A DNA stretch of 64,000 bases. Source: Anaerolineales bacterium. GTDB taxonomy: Bacteria > Chloroflexota > Anaerolineae > 4572-78 > J111. Where the stretch lies: positions 1,612,001-1,676,000 of the forward strand of contig JABTUK010000002.1 of the NCBI GenBank assembly GCA_015075405.1, given 5' to 3'. Below the pieces are notes generated by a model. It saw only the letters and a program-made list of their open reading frames with translations. It was not told the DNA's origin and did no database searches. Positions 36,551 to 44,835 of this stretch are shown here, one piece after another (the stretch's first letter is position 1; each line of letters starts with the position of its first letter). A program made the translations under genes and the position numbers.

Positions 36551-38257
36551 TTATGACTTTGGTTTGGGATTGGAGAGCGGCGGCAGCGGCAAAATTAGTT
36601 GGATCGTCGTGCCGCGATTGGGCGCTTCGGGGCGGGATTGAATATGCAGTTCCGCCTCAATTAACTCGGCCCGCTCGCGCATATTCAGCAAGCCAAATGA
36701 ACCTCGCCGGTCGTAGCCCGCGTCGGTTTTTTCAACATCAAACCCTTCGCCATCATCCCGTACCGAAACGAGAAAACGATTGTTTTTAAGCTCAAGCAAT
36801 ATCCACACATTCCGGGCATTGGCGTGACGTTTGATATTATTAACCGCTTCCTGGACAATGGAGAAAATGGTGCCGGCGACTTTTGGCTCGTACCCCACCT
36901 CTTCAATGGTTTTAAAGTGGACGGTAAAGCTTTCGGTGTTGCGAAGCTGATTGACGTATTCTTCCAACGCCGCCACCAGTCCTTGCGTCTCCAAAATAAT
37001 AGGCCGCAGCTCAAACAAAATATTGCGGGCATCCCGCATGGCATGCCGCACCAGATTACGCAGGGCATTGATTTCATTATGAACGGCTTCGGGCTTGACT
37101 TCGTTGAGCCGTTCCAGGTGATCGAGACTCATGCTGATTGCCGACAGCAGTTGCACCGGGCCATCGTGCAGCTTGCGGGCCAATTCCCGCCGCACATCCT
37201 CTTGCGCCTTGATAATGTGGTCTCGTTCCTGCCGAACCTGCTGGTAGAGGCGAGCATTTTCAAGGGCAATGGCCGCCTGAGCGGCAATCGAACTCATCAA
37301 ACGCACATCTTCCTGATTGAAACCGGCCCCCGAATACTTGTTCAAAACCTCCAACACGCCGATGATCCGCCCTTTGATTTTTAAGGGCACCGCCGCAATA
37401 GATTGGGTCAAAAAGCCGGTTCGCACATCCACCCGATGGCTAAACCGGGGATCGGTGCGGGCGTCATTGACAATGACCGGATAACCGTTGCGGGCCACCC
37501 AGCCGGCAATGCCCTCATCCAGGGGAATCCGCTGCTGGCGCAGCATTTTACTGCGTGAACCGTGACTCACTTCAAAAACCAACTCCTGGCGATCTTCGTC
37601 AATCAGCATCAGCGAAGCCGCGCCGGCGTCAATCACATCGGCGGACAATTGCATAGTATCAGATAATAATTTATTGATGTCAAAAGTGGTAACCAGCGCC
37701 TGTCCCACCTGGTAAAAAACGCCCATTTGGTTCAAGCGTTGTTGGGCCAGTTCCAGATCAGATACCAGCGAGGCCAGTTGCCCAATACCTCGGGCCATGC
37801 GGGTCAACAAGTTGCGCTGCGAGTCGGCCAGTTCGTTACCGGGCGGCAGTACCAAACTCAACGCGCCGATAACGGTGGTGTCTTGTAGCAGCGGAATATT
37901 AACCAAGTCCAGTTGGCTGTCGGCCAGGGTGGAGATCGAAAGGGGTAAATTGGACGAGGCCGTGGGGATGGTCCAGATTGTATCCTGGAGATGTCTGCTG
38001 ATAACAGCTTCCCAGCGATCAATCCGGCTCAAGGCCTCTTGCCGGAATGCGCCGGACCGCAAGCGGTGTGTTGACTGAGTTTGCAGCAAAATAGACCCGG
38101 CTTCTGCGCCGACAATCCGCACGACCATGCCCAGGGCTTTACGCAGCATTGTATCGAGATTGCGCGTGGCGGCCAGGTCAAAAAGCTCATCCACCACCGA
38201 GGGTTTGGCCGGTTCAGCCGGTGGGGTGAGTTTCTCGCGGGGAAGATTTTCAGCCAT
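36551..38257 (-). CDS. Soluble GAF-domain histidine kinase, HisKA_3 type
   Basis: 568 residues, no membrane helix. Two GAF-type sensor domains (about 20-165 and 175-340; the second has the clear pattern DEGIAGWVARNGYPVIVNDARTDPRF). HisKA_3 motif ELARKLHDGPVQLLSAI carries the phosphorylated His. The ATPase domain shows VQEAVNNIKRHANA, DDGEGFD and GLLNMRERAELI. No response regulator is adjacent; the HTH protein just upstream lacks a receiver domain. Ligand of the GAF domains is unknown. Confidence 0.93.
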   Translation of the reverse strand: MAENLPREKLTPPAEPAKPSVVDELFDLAATRNLDTMLRKALGMVVRIVGAEAGSILLQTQSTHRLRSGAFRQEALSRIDRWEAVISRHLQDTIWTIPTASSNLPLSISTLADSQLDLVNIPLLQDTTVIGALSLVLPPGNELADSQRNLLTRMARGIGQLASLVSDLELAQQRLNQMGVFYQVGQALVTTFDINKLLSDTMQLSADVIDAGAASLMLIDEDRQELVFEVSHGSRSKMLRQQRIPLDEGIAGWVARNGYPVIVNDARTDPRFSHRVDVRTGFLTQSIAAVPLKIKGRIIGVLEVLNKYSGAGFNQEDVRLMSSIAAQAAIALENARLYQQVRQERDHIIKAQEDVRRELARKLHDGPVQLLSAISMSLDHLERLNEVKPEAVHNEINALRNLVRHAMRDARNILFELRPIILETQGLVAALEEYVNQLRNTESFTVHFKTIEEVGYEPKVAGTIFSIVQEAVNNIKRHANARNVWILLELKNNRFLVSVRDDGEGFDVEKTDAGYDRRGSFGLLNMRERAELIEAELHIQSRPEAPNRGTTIQLILPLPPLSNPKPKS

Positions 38258-38267
38258 ACCTTCTGCC

Positions 38268-38951
38268 TTAATAGGTTACTTCAAGCAATCCTTCGGCCAG
38301 GCTGCGTAAGGTCTCAGCCGAGAGATCGCTCAAACGCATGGCGATGTTGATATAGAGCAAATTGGCCGGGTTAGCCAGAAATTCTCGCACCTCTTTGGGC
38401 AGTTCCGAAAGACGAGCCAATTCATCCATGCTCATGTGTCCGTTGGTTTCGCTAAAAGGCAACCCCTGGTCTATAAAATAGTCAATGGGTACGTTGAGGT
38501 TATTGGCCAGAGTTTCCAATTCCAAAAATGGAATTTCGGCTTCGCCCAGCTCATACTCGGCTATCCGGGACGCTGGCACGTTCAATAAATCGGCTAAATT
38601 TTCCTGAGAGCGTCCGGCTTCGGTGCGAGCCTGACGCAGCAGGACGCCAATGATACGCTGGCGTAGAGCAATGGCTTCAACCGTGGGCAGGTTGCGCTCG
38701 GATGTCTCCACCGGCTCGTCGGACCAAAAATAAGTGATCGGCACATTAAAGAGCAGGGCCATCACTTCCAACTGAGGCAGCCCTACTTCGCGCTGGCCAA
38801 ACTCGATTTCAGAGACAAGCTCTGCCGAACTTCCAATAGCCTGACCGACTTCTTTCAAGGTCAAGCCGGCCTCGGTGCGGGCCTGCCGTATCTTCAACCC
38901 CAAAATTTTTTGGCGCAAACGCGCTTTTGGATCAAGCATAGTTTCTGCCAT
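38268..38951 (-). CDS. Regulator with two XRE-type HTH domains
   Basis: 227 residues containing two similar Cro/C1 helix-turn-helix domains, about 12-70 (KIRQARTEAGLTLKEVGQAI) and about 95-155 (LLRQARTEAGRSQENLADLL), joined by FNVPITYFW and closed by LNVPIDYFI. The repeated domain suggests internal duplication. First gene of the regulator-kinase-TPR unit. A 22-bp palindrome (38984-39005) 33 bases upstream is a good candidate for its own operator. Confidence 0.88.
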   Translation of the reverse strand: MAETMLDPKARLRQKILGLKIRQARTEAGLTLKEVGQAIGSSAELVSEIEFGQREVGLPQLEVMALLFNVPITYFWSDEPVETSERNLPTVEAIALRQRIIGVLLRQARTEAGRSQENLADLLNVPASRIAEYELGEAEIPFLELETLANNLNVPIDYFIDQGLPFSETNGHMSMDELARLSELPKEVREFLANPANLLYINIAMRLSDLSAETLRSLAEGLLEVTY

Positions 38952-38983
38952 TATTTTGCTCCCTCAAAGTCTCACCTGGAATT

Positions 38984-39005
38984 ATAACATAAAACATTAT
39001 GTTAT
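38984..39005. promoter_or_regulatory. 22-bp palindrome, candidate operator
   Basis: ATAACATAA-AACA-TTATGTTAT, a perfect 9-bp inverted repeat in the divergent region between the double-HTH regulator and the secreted protein. Confidence 0.7.
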
Positions 39006-39051
39006 ACAACGCGCCAACTATACCATTTACATCCATTCAAGAGCTAGAGGG

Positions 39052-39080
39052 TTGATTCTACAACGTATATGTGTTACAAT
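39052..39080 (+). promoter_or_regulatory. Sigma-70-type promoter of the secreted protein
   Basis: TTGATT (39052-39057), 17-base spacer, TACAAT (39075-39080). AGGAG at 39109-39113 precedes the ATG at 39123. Confidence 0.7.
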
Positions 39081-39122
39081 AGACTTGTCATTATGGAAAG
39101 TAGTTTTTAGGAGCAGTGGCTT

Positions 39123-39971
39123 ATGTCGCACTTTTTTGGCAAATGGTTGGGCCTTGTGGTGGCTCTCGCTCTCCTACTACCCTTTGTTGTTAATCCTGTT
39201 TATGCCGGAGACCCGGATAAAACTGTTGGCGGTATCAATCCCAATCACTACGTTTGTGTAGACAACAAGGGTAATATTGTTGATTTAGATAATGATGCCA
39301 TTACCGGCGACGGCGACAGCGCTACCTTTGACCCTGACGTGACGATTGATCTTGATGAACTAGAGGAAGAGTGCGAGGATGCCGCTGATAATGAAAATGA
39401 TAACTTTAATGTCGAGTTGATTCGCCGCTCCCGGCTGGAAGGGTACGTGGTTGAGTTTCATGTTGACCCCGGAGCGCCGGGCGGATGGCGGGGTGTTTTT
39501 TCCAGGGATGTGCCGGTGTTTATTACTGGGCCTGGCTTTGAAGTTTTCAAGGGTTCCGATAAGGATGGCTCCTTTTATTTTGACAATTTAGGAGCGGGTC
39601 CCGTAACCTTTAACCTGCGTTTACCCGCCGATGCCCACGCCATAAACCCCAATGTTACGGTAGTGACCGATGGATTGCCCAATACGACCAGCGGGATTTA
39701 CCTGGGTTTTTATCGCGGTGAAGTGGCTCCCTCAGATGTGGAAAGTTTAACAGGTCCCGATGGCGTCCCCCTCCCTCCAGCCAATTTTATCTTTAATGAA
39801 TTTATCGCTTCTGACACAGACCCATTTAGCGGTGAGGTGAGCGGCATGCCCAGCGTCGGCGGTGTTTTGCCCCCCCAAACCTCAATCTTTTCCATCGTTT
39901 TGGCCGTTGTTCTTTTGATTGCCCTACCGCTGGCAGGTGCGGTAAAACTTGGCCGCAACCGTTCCGACTGA
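39123..39971 (+). CDS. Secreted protein with C-terminal membrane anchor
   Basis: 282 residues. Signal peptide (GLVVALALLLPFVVNPVYA), an acidic Asp/Glu-rich stretch (about 55-95), a beta-sandwich segment resembling a prealbumin/SdrD-B-like domain (VPVFITGPGFEVFKGSDKDG, then FDNLGAGPVTFNL), and a C-terminal helix SIVLAVVLLIALPLAGAVKL followed by basic residues. This is the topology of a surface-anchored protein; there is no LPxTG motif. Function unknown. It is divergent from the double-HTH regulator, which may control it. Confidence 0.75.
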   Translation: MSHFFGKWLGLVVALALLLPFVVNPVYAGDPDKTVGGINPNHYVCVDNKGNIVDLDNDAITGDGDSATFDPDVTIDLDELEEECEDAADNENDNFNVELIRRSRLEGYVVEFHVDPGAPGGWRGVFSRDVPVFITGPGFEVFKGSDKDGSFYFDNLGAGPVTFNLRLPADAHAINPNVTVVTDGLPNTTSGIYLGFYRGEVAPSDVESLTGPDGVPLPPANFIFNEFIASDTDPFSGEVSGMPSVGGVLPPQTSIFSIVLAVVLLIALPLAGAVKLGRNRSD

Positions 39972-40063
39972 GAGGCGAGGAGAGGCGAGGAAAAGTGACG
40001 CGAAGAGGCGAGGACGGGCAGATTTCTCTTCGCCTCCTCGCCTCTTCGCGTCCTCGCCTCTTC
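39971..40063. repeat. Inverted repeat of GAGGCGAGG units
   Basis: AGAGGCGAGG twice on the left and octamers CGCCTCCT, CGCCTCTT, CGCGTCCT, CGCCTCTT on the right, forming a palindrome between two convergent genes. Related CGCCTC units occur inside hutI. Confidence 0.88.
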
Positions 40064-40066
40064 CAC

Positions 40067-41434
40067 TCACAACCCCTGCAAATCCACCAGTTCTAAATCT
40101 GGGTTCTCGGTGGCCGTGCGACCTACTTTGGCCATGTCCACCCAGGCCCCGTTCAGTTTGACCCGCACCACGTCGGCGGTAAAATCGGTGTTGGTGCCCA
40201 GGGCCTCGTCGTTACTCATCAAACTGGAACCGACCCCATAAATGTCAACCGGAACCCCTAACTCTTCAAACCATTTGATTTTTTCCGGCCTGAAACCACC
40301 GCTGACCGCAATTTGAACGCTGCGACAGTAGGCTTTGGCTCGTTCCTGCCAGGCCGGGGCTAAATTCCAGCTTTCCCAGGCCTTATCCAACGCCTGCCGC
40401 ACCGACCAGCACAGTCGGGGATTGACCCCATTATCCAGCTTCTTGTCGCCCAAAGGTGGGATGCTGACATCACGCATGTTGCTGGCGGTGTCAAGCCGGA
40501 CCCCAAACAACTTGTACTTGTAGGCTGTGGCTTCGTCGCCGGCATCAAGCGCTGCTTGATAGCGGTCAAACATCGCTTTCAAAACGGCCAGGCTGGTGCC
40601 GACGCTGTCGTTATTAAAATCCACCAGGGCAATACGCGGCAGTTCCGGCGGGCGCACGGCGGCAAAGGCCAGCATCGCCTCGACCGTATCGCCCAAAAAA
40701 CAGGCAATAGCGGCGTGCGCCACCGTTCCGCCGCCCAGCCCGCCCCACCAGTCGCCCTGGGCATCGGTTGAGACATATGAGGCCACCTGCTGCTTGTAAT
40801 CCTGGTTGAAGCGATGCACCGCAATATCGTAGGCATAACCGTCGGCGGCCTGAACCTCATGGACATCAAAGCGGGCCGGGAAAAACAACACCGGCTTGCC
40901 TCGCGCGGCCTCAAGCGTATTGTAAACATTGGTCGCAATCCGGCTGGCCCGGGCCAGCGCGCCCAGGATGGGCGTTTCCAACAGGGCAAAATCCCGGTAG
41001 CGGCCGCGGATACGCATCACCGGCTGCACCCGGCGCGGGTCGCCGTGATAGTAGGTCATCACCCCATCCTGCACCGCCTCGACCTGCAAATGGGGCCAGG
41101 TTTCGATAAATTGGCCGCTGTCGCTGTAGTAGCCGGTGCAGTGGCGCAGCATGCTCAGGGCTTTGTCTACCCCGGCAACCAGGGCGCGCGGCTGGCGGCG
41201 GGTAAAAATTTGCATCTCGACCTCGATATCGCCGGTGGCCAGGCTGGCCGGGTCAATCCCCAACTGGCCCAGAATAGGGCTGTGGCCGGTATAGCGATAA
41301 TCAATCTCTGCCAGCGCCTGCAAGGTTTGGGCGATGTTGACAAAATATTTGTCGGAATACCAACCCCGGCGCATACGCTCGATGTCCAACTTAAAAGTGC
41401 TGTTGGTCAGGCGTTTGCCGTTGAAAATGGACAT
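40067..41434 (-). CDS. pncB: Nicotinate phosphoribosyltransferase
   Basis: 455 residues. The N-terminus has the NAPRTase motif TFKLDIERMRRGWYSDKYF; ALVDFNNDSVGTSLAVLKA, GVRLDTASNMRD, VSGGFRPEKIKWFEELGVP and YGVGSSLM give the phosphate-binding and active-site regions. It makes nicotinate mononucleotide from nicotinate and PRPP. It lies in the same direction as the nicotinamidase gene upstream, with an SPFH gene between them. nadD at 13817 supplies the next step. Confidence 0.95.
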   Translation of the reverse strand: MSIFNGKRLTNSTFKLDIERMRRGWYSDKYFVNIAQTLQALAEIDYRYTGHSPILGQLGIDPASLATGDIEVEMQIFTRRQPRALVAGVDKALSMLRHCTGYYSDSGQFIETWPHLQVEAVQDGVMTYYHGDPRRVQPVMRIRGRYRDFALLETPILGALARASRIATNVYNTLEAARGKPVLFFPARFDVHEVQAADGYAYDIAVHRFNQDYKQQVASYVSTDAQGDWWGGLGGGTVAHAAIACFLGDTVEAMLAFAAVRPPELPRIALVDFNNDSVGTSLAVLKAMFDRYQAALDAGDEATAYKYKLFGVRLDTASNMRDVSIPPLGDKKLDNGVNPRLCWSVRQALDKAWESWNLAPAWQERAKAYCRSVQIAVSGGFRPEKIKWFEELGVPVDIYGVGSSLMSNDEALGTNTDFTADVVRVKLNGAWVDMAKVGRTATENPDLELVDLQGL

Positions 41435-41456
41435 GGGAAGATTCCTTACACATTAG

Positions 41457-41580
41457 GTAGCTGCTCAGGTATCATGTCATTTCGACGAGCCTGCGAGGAG
41501 AAATCTTCCAGGTTGGTGCTTGAATAGCCTGCGAGCGGGAAGATTTCTCGGCCTCCGGCCTCGAAACGACATGCCTGTAG
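41457..41580. repeat. MITE-like palindromic element, copy 3
   Basis: Left end GTAGCTGCTCAG, arms CATGTCATTTCGA (41473-41485) and TCGAAACGACATG (41561-41573). It lies between pncB and the SPFH gene. Confidence 0.85.
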
Positions 41581-41593
41581 ATGGATAAAAAAC

Positions 41594-41649
41594 GTAGTGC
41601 GTGGTGCGTGTTCCGTAACCCTTACGCACCACGCACCACGCACCACATA
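41594..41649. repeat. Inverted heptamer array (GTGGTGC / CCACGCA)
   Basis: Eight contiguous heptamers: GTAGTGC, GTGGTGC, GTGTTCC, GTAACCC, then TTACGCA, CCACGCA, CCACGCA, CCACATA. Confidence 0.92.
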
Positions 41650-41672
41650 TCACGATTATAAACTATGACCTT

Positions 41673-42401
41673 CTAATTCGCCACTGCTTGCAACCGTTTC
41701 ATCGTCAGCCGCGAGGGCGTGGGCAGGTAGGCGTCCCAGTGCAGGATTTCGTCGAGTTGGTAGGCCCCGCGCACCACCTCGCGGGTGGTGGGGTCCACCT
41801 GGCGGATGGCCCCATCGAGGGTGGCGATGGCTTTGGCTTTGTTGAACGCCTCGGCCACTTCCTGGGGCAGGTCAATCACTTGTAGGTTGAGGCCGTTAAA
41901 GACAATGCCCAGGGGTTTCAGCCGGTCGGCCAGCAGTTGGCTCAGTTGCCGCTCGACCCGCTCGCGGGTGGCCGGTTTGAACAGGTCGGGCACGGCATAG
42001 TCGCCCACCAGCTTGCGCAGGCAGATGTCGGTGTTACGGACAATGGCTTTTTCGGCGTTAGACAGGCCGCGCAACCGCTGGCTGACATTTTCCGTAATCA
42101 GTCCCGGTTTGAGGCTGTAAGTGCCGGACCAGTTGATGTTGACCGGAATCCCGTCGCTGGTGGCGATGGCGGCAGCCTGGCCGGTAATCAGTTTGGTTTT
42201 GGTTTCCAGGACAAAATCTACCTTTTCAAAGGGTTGCAAGATATGCCTTCCCGCGGGCAGCACCCGTTTGATAAAGCCATCGCGATTCACCGTGATGGCG
42301 ACGCTATCCTCACGCACCACTTGGGTTTGCCTGGACCAAAATATCACAGCGATGAGAGTTGCCAAAATTACGAATATTGCGGAAACGATGAGGAATGTCA
42401 T
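41673..42401 (-). CDS. SPFH/Band-7 domain membrane protein
   Basis: 242 residues from the ATG at 42401, which has GGAGG seven bases upstream; the longer frame to 42581 overlaps the nicotinamidase gene and is rejected. One N-terminal membrane helix (FLIVSAIFVILATLIAVIFW), then a Band-7 domain with the usual start (RQTQVVREDSVAITVNRDGFIKRVLPAGRHIL) and a coiled C-terminal part (QVIDLPQEVAEAFNKAKAIA). Flotillin/prohibitin-like scaffolds of this kind organise membrane protein complexes. It sits between pncA and pncB, an unusual neighbourhood. Confidence 0.87.
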   Translation of the reverse strand: MTFLIVSAIFVILATLIAVIFWSRQTQVVREDSVAITVNRDGFIKRVLPAGRHILQPFEKVDFVLETKTKLITGQAAAIATSDGIPVNINWSGTYSLKPGLITENVSQRLRGLSNAEKAIVRNTDICLRKLVGDYAVPDLFKPATRERVERQLSQLLADRLKPLGIVFNGLNLQVIDLPQEVAEAFNKAKAIATLDGAIRQVDPTTREVVRGAYQLDEILHWDAYLPTPSRLTMKRLQAVAN

Positions 42402-42429
42402 TGTGGGCCTCCAGACTTTTTCTAATTTC

Positions 42430-43143
42430 TTAATCAATTTTCGCCACCACCTCAACCCCGTTGAGGCGCATGTGGTAGAGAAAAATGTAGTGTAACAAAT
42501 CACCGTCGTGGGGGACGGCTCCGATTTGCGCGGCGACCGAAACGGGCAGGTCATAGGTGTCCACACAATCCACCGGCACAATGACCCGCACTTTTTCGTT
42601 GCGGGCGTTGCCGCGCAGCTTGAGGTGCATGGCTAATTGGTAAGTACACAAATCGGTGCAGTCGCCGACGGCAATAAAGGTGTTGACCTCCGGGTGAGCG
42701 GCCAGCCAGGGGTCCAAATCGGTGCCGATGGCCGAGTTGATGGACTGCTTGGGCATCACCTGAAACTGGTCGAAAAAGGGCAGTTCCTTGAATTTGTCTA
42801 CCGCTTCGCTCTCGCGGGTGCCGCGGATGCAGTGGGGTGGGTAGCTCTCAAATTCAACCGAGTCTTCCGGGTGGGTGTCCTGGGTTAAAATGAAATGGCG
42901 CACCCCGGCTTCATAGCTCTTTTTGAACAGCGTGGCAATCGGGTCAACAATGGTTGCCACTCGCGGGCTGGAGAGCGCGCCTTCGTAACAAAAGCCGTTG
43001 ATGACATCTACCGAAATAACGGCGACCTTTTCCGCTCCACCGCTAATAATCTCCGCCAACGATTTTGGCGGCAAGCTCTCTTTCCACTCGACCACATAAT
43101 CCAAAAAAGGCCGGCTGTTTTCAATCAATTGGGCTGAATTCAT
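42430..43143 (-). CDS. pncA: Nicotinamidase-like isochorismatase-family hydrolase
   Basis: 237 residues. Catalytic Asp is in VISVDVINGF and the nucleophilic Cys in VGDCTDLCTYQLAM; the metal-site segment is TQDTHPEDSVEF and YPPHCIRGT matches the PPHC-x-x-G motif of nicotinamidases. It would convert nicotinamide to nicotinate, the substrate of PncB encoded two genes on. First gene of the unit. AGGAG before the ATG. Two similar inverted repeats lie upstream. Other isochorismatase-like amidases are the alternative, but the neighbourhood supports NAD salvage. Confidence 0.85.
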   Translation of the reverse strand: MNSAQLIENSRPFLDYVVEWKESLPPKSLAEIISGGAEKVAVISVDVINGFCYEGALSSPRVATIVDPIATLFKKSYEAGVRHFILTQDTHPEDSVEFESYPPHCIRGTRESEAVDKFKELPFFDQFQVMPKQSINSAIGTDLDPWLAAHPEVNTFIAVGDCTDLCTYQLAMHLKLRGNARNEKVRVIVPVDCVDTYDLPVSVAAQIGAVPHDGDLLHYIFLYHMRLNGVEVVAKID

Positions 43144-43156
43144 TTTAGCTCCTGTA

Positions 43157-43174
43157 AGTGTAATGACTACACTA
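43157..43174. promoter_or_regulatory. Operator-like repeat, site 1 (pncA)
   Basis: AAGTGT-N7-ACACTA, starting 14 bases before the pncA ATG. Nearly identical to site 2. Confidence 0.6.
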
Positions 43175-43203
43175 TCCTGTGGTAAAATTAAAAACTAGAC
43201 CTT

Positions 43204-43222
43204 TAGTGTTTGATTTACACTA
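43204..43222. promoter_or_regulatory. Operator-like repeat, site 2 (pncA)
   Basis: TAGTGT-N7-ACACTA, perfect arms, about 60 bases upstream of the pncA ATG. Two sites with equal spacing suggest a dimeric repressor of NAD salvage; no regulator gene is in the window. Confidence 0.65.
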
Positions 43223-43282
43223 ACTCTACTACAAAAATAACTTTTTGTCAATACCACACTAACAATTTTAAGGTTGGAGAAC

Positions 43283-43354
43283 GACCGCCGACCAAAGACC
43301 GCTGACCGCCGATTTGAAACTCTTTTAGCGGTCTGCCGTCAGCGGTCGGCGGTC
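43283..43354. repeat. Inverted heptamer repeat (GACCGCN), second copy
   Basis: GACCGCC, GACCAAA, GACCGCT, GACCGCC (43283-43310), then AGCGGTC, TGCCGTC, AGCGGTC, GGCGGTC (43327-43354). Same heptamer as 30139-30203. Confidence 0.93.
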
Positions 43355-43358
43355 TTCT

Positions 43359-44672
43359 TTACATCCACGGGAACGGCGCGTTTGATTTGGGCAAGGCTTT
43401 TTGCTGCTCAAAGCGTTTGAAGGTGAAAGGTTCCAGTAATTTGCTTGTTTCGCCGGTCAGAATCCGGGCGACCTGCTCACCCACGCCAATCATTTTAAAG
43501 CCGTGGTTCGAATCGGCGATGGTGTAGACGTTGGGCCGCATAAAATCAAACACGGGGAAGTTGTCGGCGGAGAAAGCGCCGACGCCGCCGGAGGGCATTT
43601 TGGAGGCAAATTTTCGCTGGCCCTCGTAACGTTTCATGCAGTGCGCCAGCGAAGCTACCCACAAATCATAAAAATCATCGCCGACGCAGTAGTAGGGGCT
43701 GCGCGTGCCGTAGGGGTCCACCTCACACTCGGTCCCCACATCCACCGGCACTGCGCCGCCCTGCACCGCGTGCTTGTCACGCTTGAAGTAGATGCCCCAG
43801 GGTTGATCCCAGACCAGCCGGCCATCCTCGCTGTAAAGCGGCACATCGCTGTCTACGTGAACCAGGGGCGGACGCTGCCCGTCGTTGGTGATATGGATAT
43901 AAGGGTTGATTTCGATTTCGCCTTCTTGCAAGGCCAAAAAGCGCCACACTTCGGTCATCTGGCCAGGATGGCGCGGGTCGGGCACTTTGGTGGGCAAATC
44001 GAGCATGCGCCACAGGTTTTTGATCCACGGCCCGACGGCTACGACCACGTGCCCCACTTCAATGTTGCCCAAATCGGTCTCGACCACTTTGACCGAGCCA
44101 TCGCCGTTGTATTGAAAGCCGGTCACCGCCGGCCCAATCACAATTTGGGCGTCCTCGCGCTCGGCTTTGATGGCCAGGCCGTGAATGGCCTGCCGGCTCC
44201 AGGCGTGACCGCCACGATGTTCGTGCAGCACGGCGGTTAGCTTCTCAGCCTGCCAGTCGTAAAAGATGCCCTGCATATATTTTTTGACTTCTTTTTCGCC
44301 GGTGACCAGGGTCGAGGGATAGCCCAGGCTTTGGTGCCGGGCATAAATGGCTTCCAGGCCCTCGCGCATTGGCTCAAAGGAAGCGGTCAAATAGCCAACC
44401 GAGTTGTAGGCGAAGTAATCCGGGTCTGACTCCCAGATGTCCATGCAGTGAATCATCAGGTGCGTCATCGGCTCCTGGTAATAGTTGCAGCGCACGTTAC
44501 CGCAGGCCACCCCGGATGCCCCCGCAGCAATAGCCTGTTTTTCGATCACCAGAACATCTTCGCCGCGCCCCTTGCCGGTCGCCTTGAGGTATTTAGCCAG
44601 GTGATAGGCCGTTGACAGGCCATGCACCCCCGCGCCGATAATGAGATATTCAACCTTTTTGGGTAATGCCAT
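43359..44672 (-). CDS. FAD-dependent amine oxidoreductase (sarcosine oxidase/DAO family)
   Basis: 437 residues from the ATG at 44672, with AGGAG before it; the frame to 44726 has no ribosome site. Dinucleotide-binding motif LIIGAGVHGLSTAYHLA at the N-terminus, IEKQ at the end of the second strand, GASGVACGNVR, and the C-terminal SNHGFKMIGVGEQVARIL. This is the DadA/SoxB group that oxidises sarcosine, dimethylglycine or other secondary and tertiary amines. The MttB-family methyltransferase nearby on the same strand supports a role in methylamine or betaine breakdown (inference). Confidence 0.88.
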   Translation of the reverse strand: MALPKKVEYLIIGAGVHGLSTAYHLAKYLKATGKGRGEDVLVIEKQAIAAGASGVACGNVRCNYYQEPMTHLMIHCMDIWESDPDYFAYNSVGYLTASFEPMREGLEAIYARHQSLGYPSTLVTGEKEVKKYMQGIFYDWQAEKLTAVLHEHRGGHAWSRQAIHGLAIKAEREDAQIVIGPAVTGFQYNGDGSVKVVETDLGNIEVGHVVVAVGPWIKNLWRMLDLPTKVPDPRHPGQMTEVWRFLALQEGEIEINPYIHITNDGQRPPLVHVDSDVPLYSEDGRLVWDQPWGIYFKRDKHAVQGGAVPVDVGTECEVDPYGTRSPYYCVGDDFYDLWVASLAHCMKRYEGQRKFASKMPSGGVGAFSADNFPVFDFMRPNVYTIADSNHGFKMIGVGEQVARILTGETSKLLEPFTFKRFEQQKALPKSNAPFPWM

Positions 44673-44705
44673 CTTTTCTCTCCTGTTTTTACTCTTTCTG
44701 ATTTT

Positions 44706-44827
44706 GTAACTGCTCAGCCATGTCATTTCGACCGCAGGGAGAAATCCCCAACACCTCGCTTTTAACCGTTGCGCCCTGGGGATTTCTCGACCTTCGGCCT
44801 CGAAATGACATGAGGCTGAGTAGTAAC
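44706..44827. repeat. MITE-like palindromic element, copy 4 (122 bp)
   Basis: Ends GTAACTGCTCAG and CTGAGTAGTAAC; arms CATGTCATTTCGA (44719-44731) and TCGAAATGACATG (44800-44812); inner GAAATCCCC / GGGGATTTC. Confidence 0.9.
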
Positions 44828-44835
44828 CTGACTTT

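Noticed and set aside
42402..42581. N-terminal extension of the SPFH protein
   Set aside because: It overlaps the nicotinamidase gene, and the ATG at 42401 has a perfect Shine-Dalgarno sequence.
43490..43520. tRNA T-loop-like GGTTCGAATC
   Set aside because: It lies inside the FAD oxidoreductase frame and no cloverleaf can be drawn around it.
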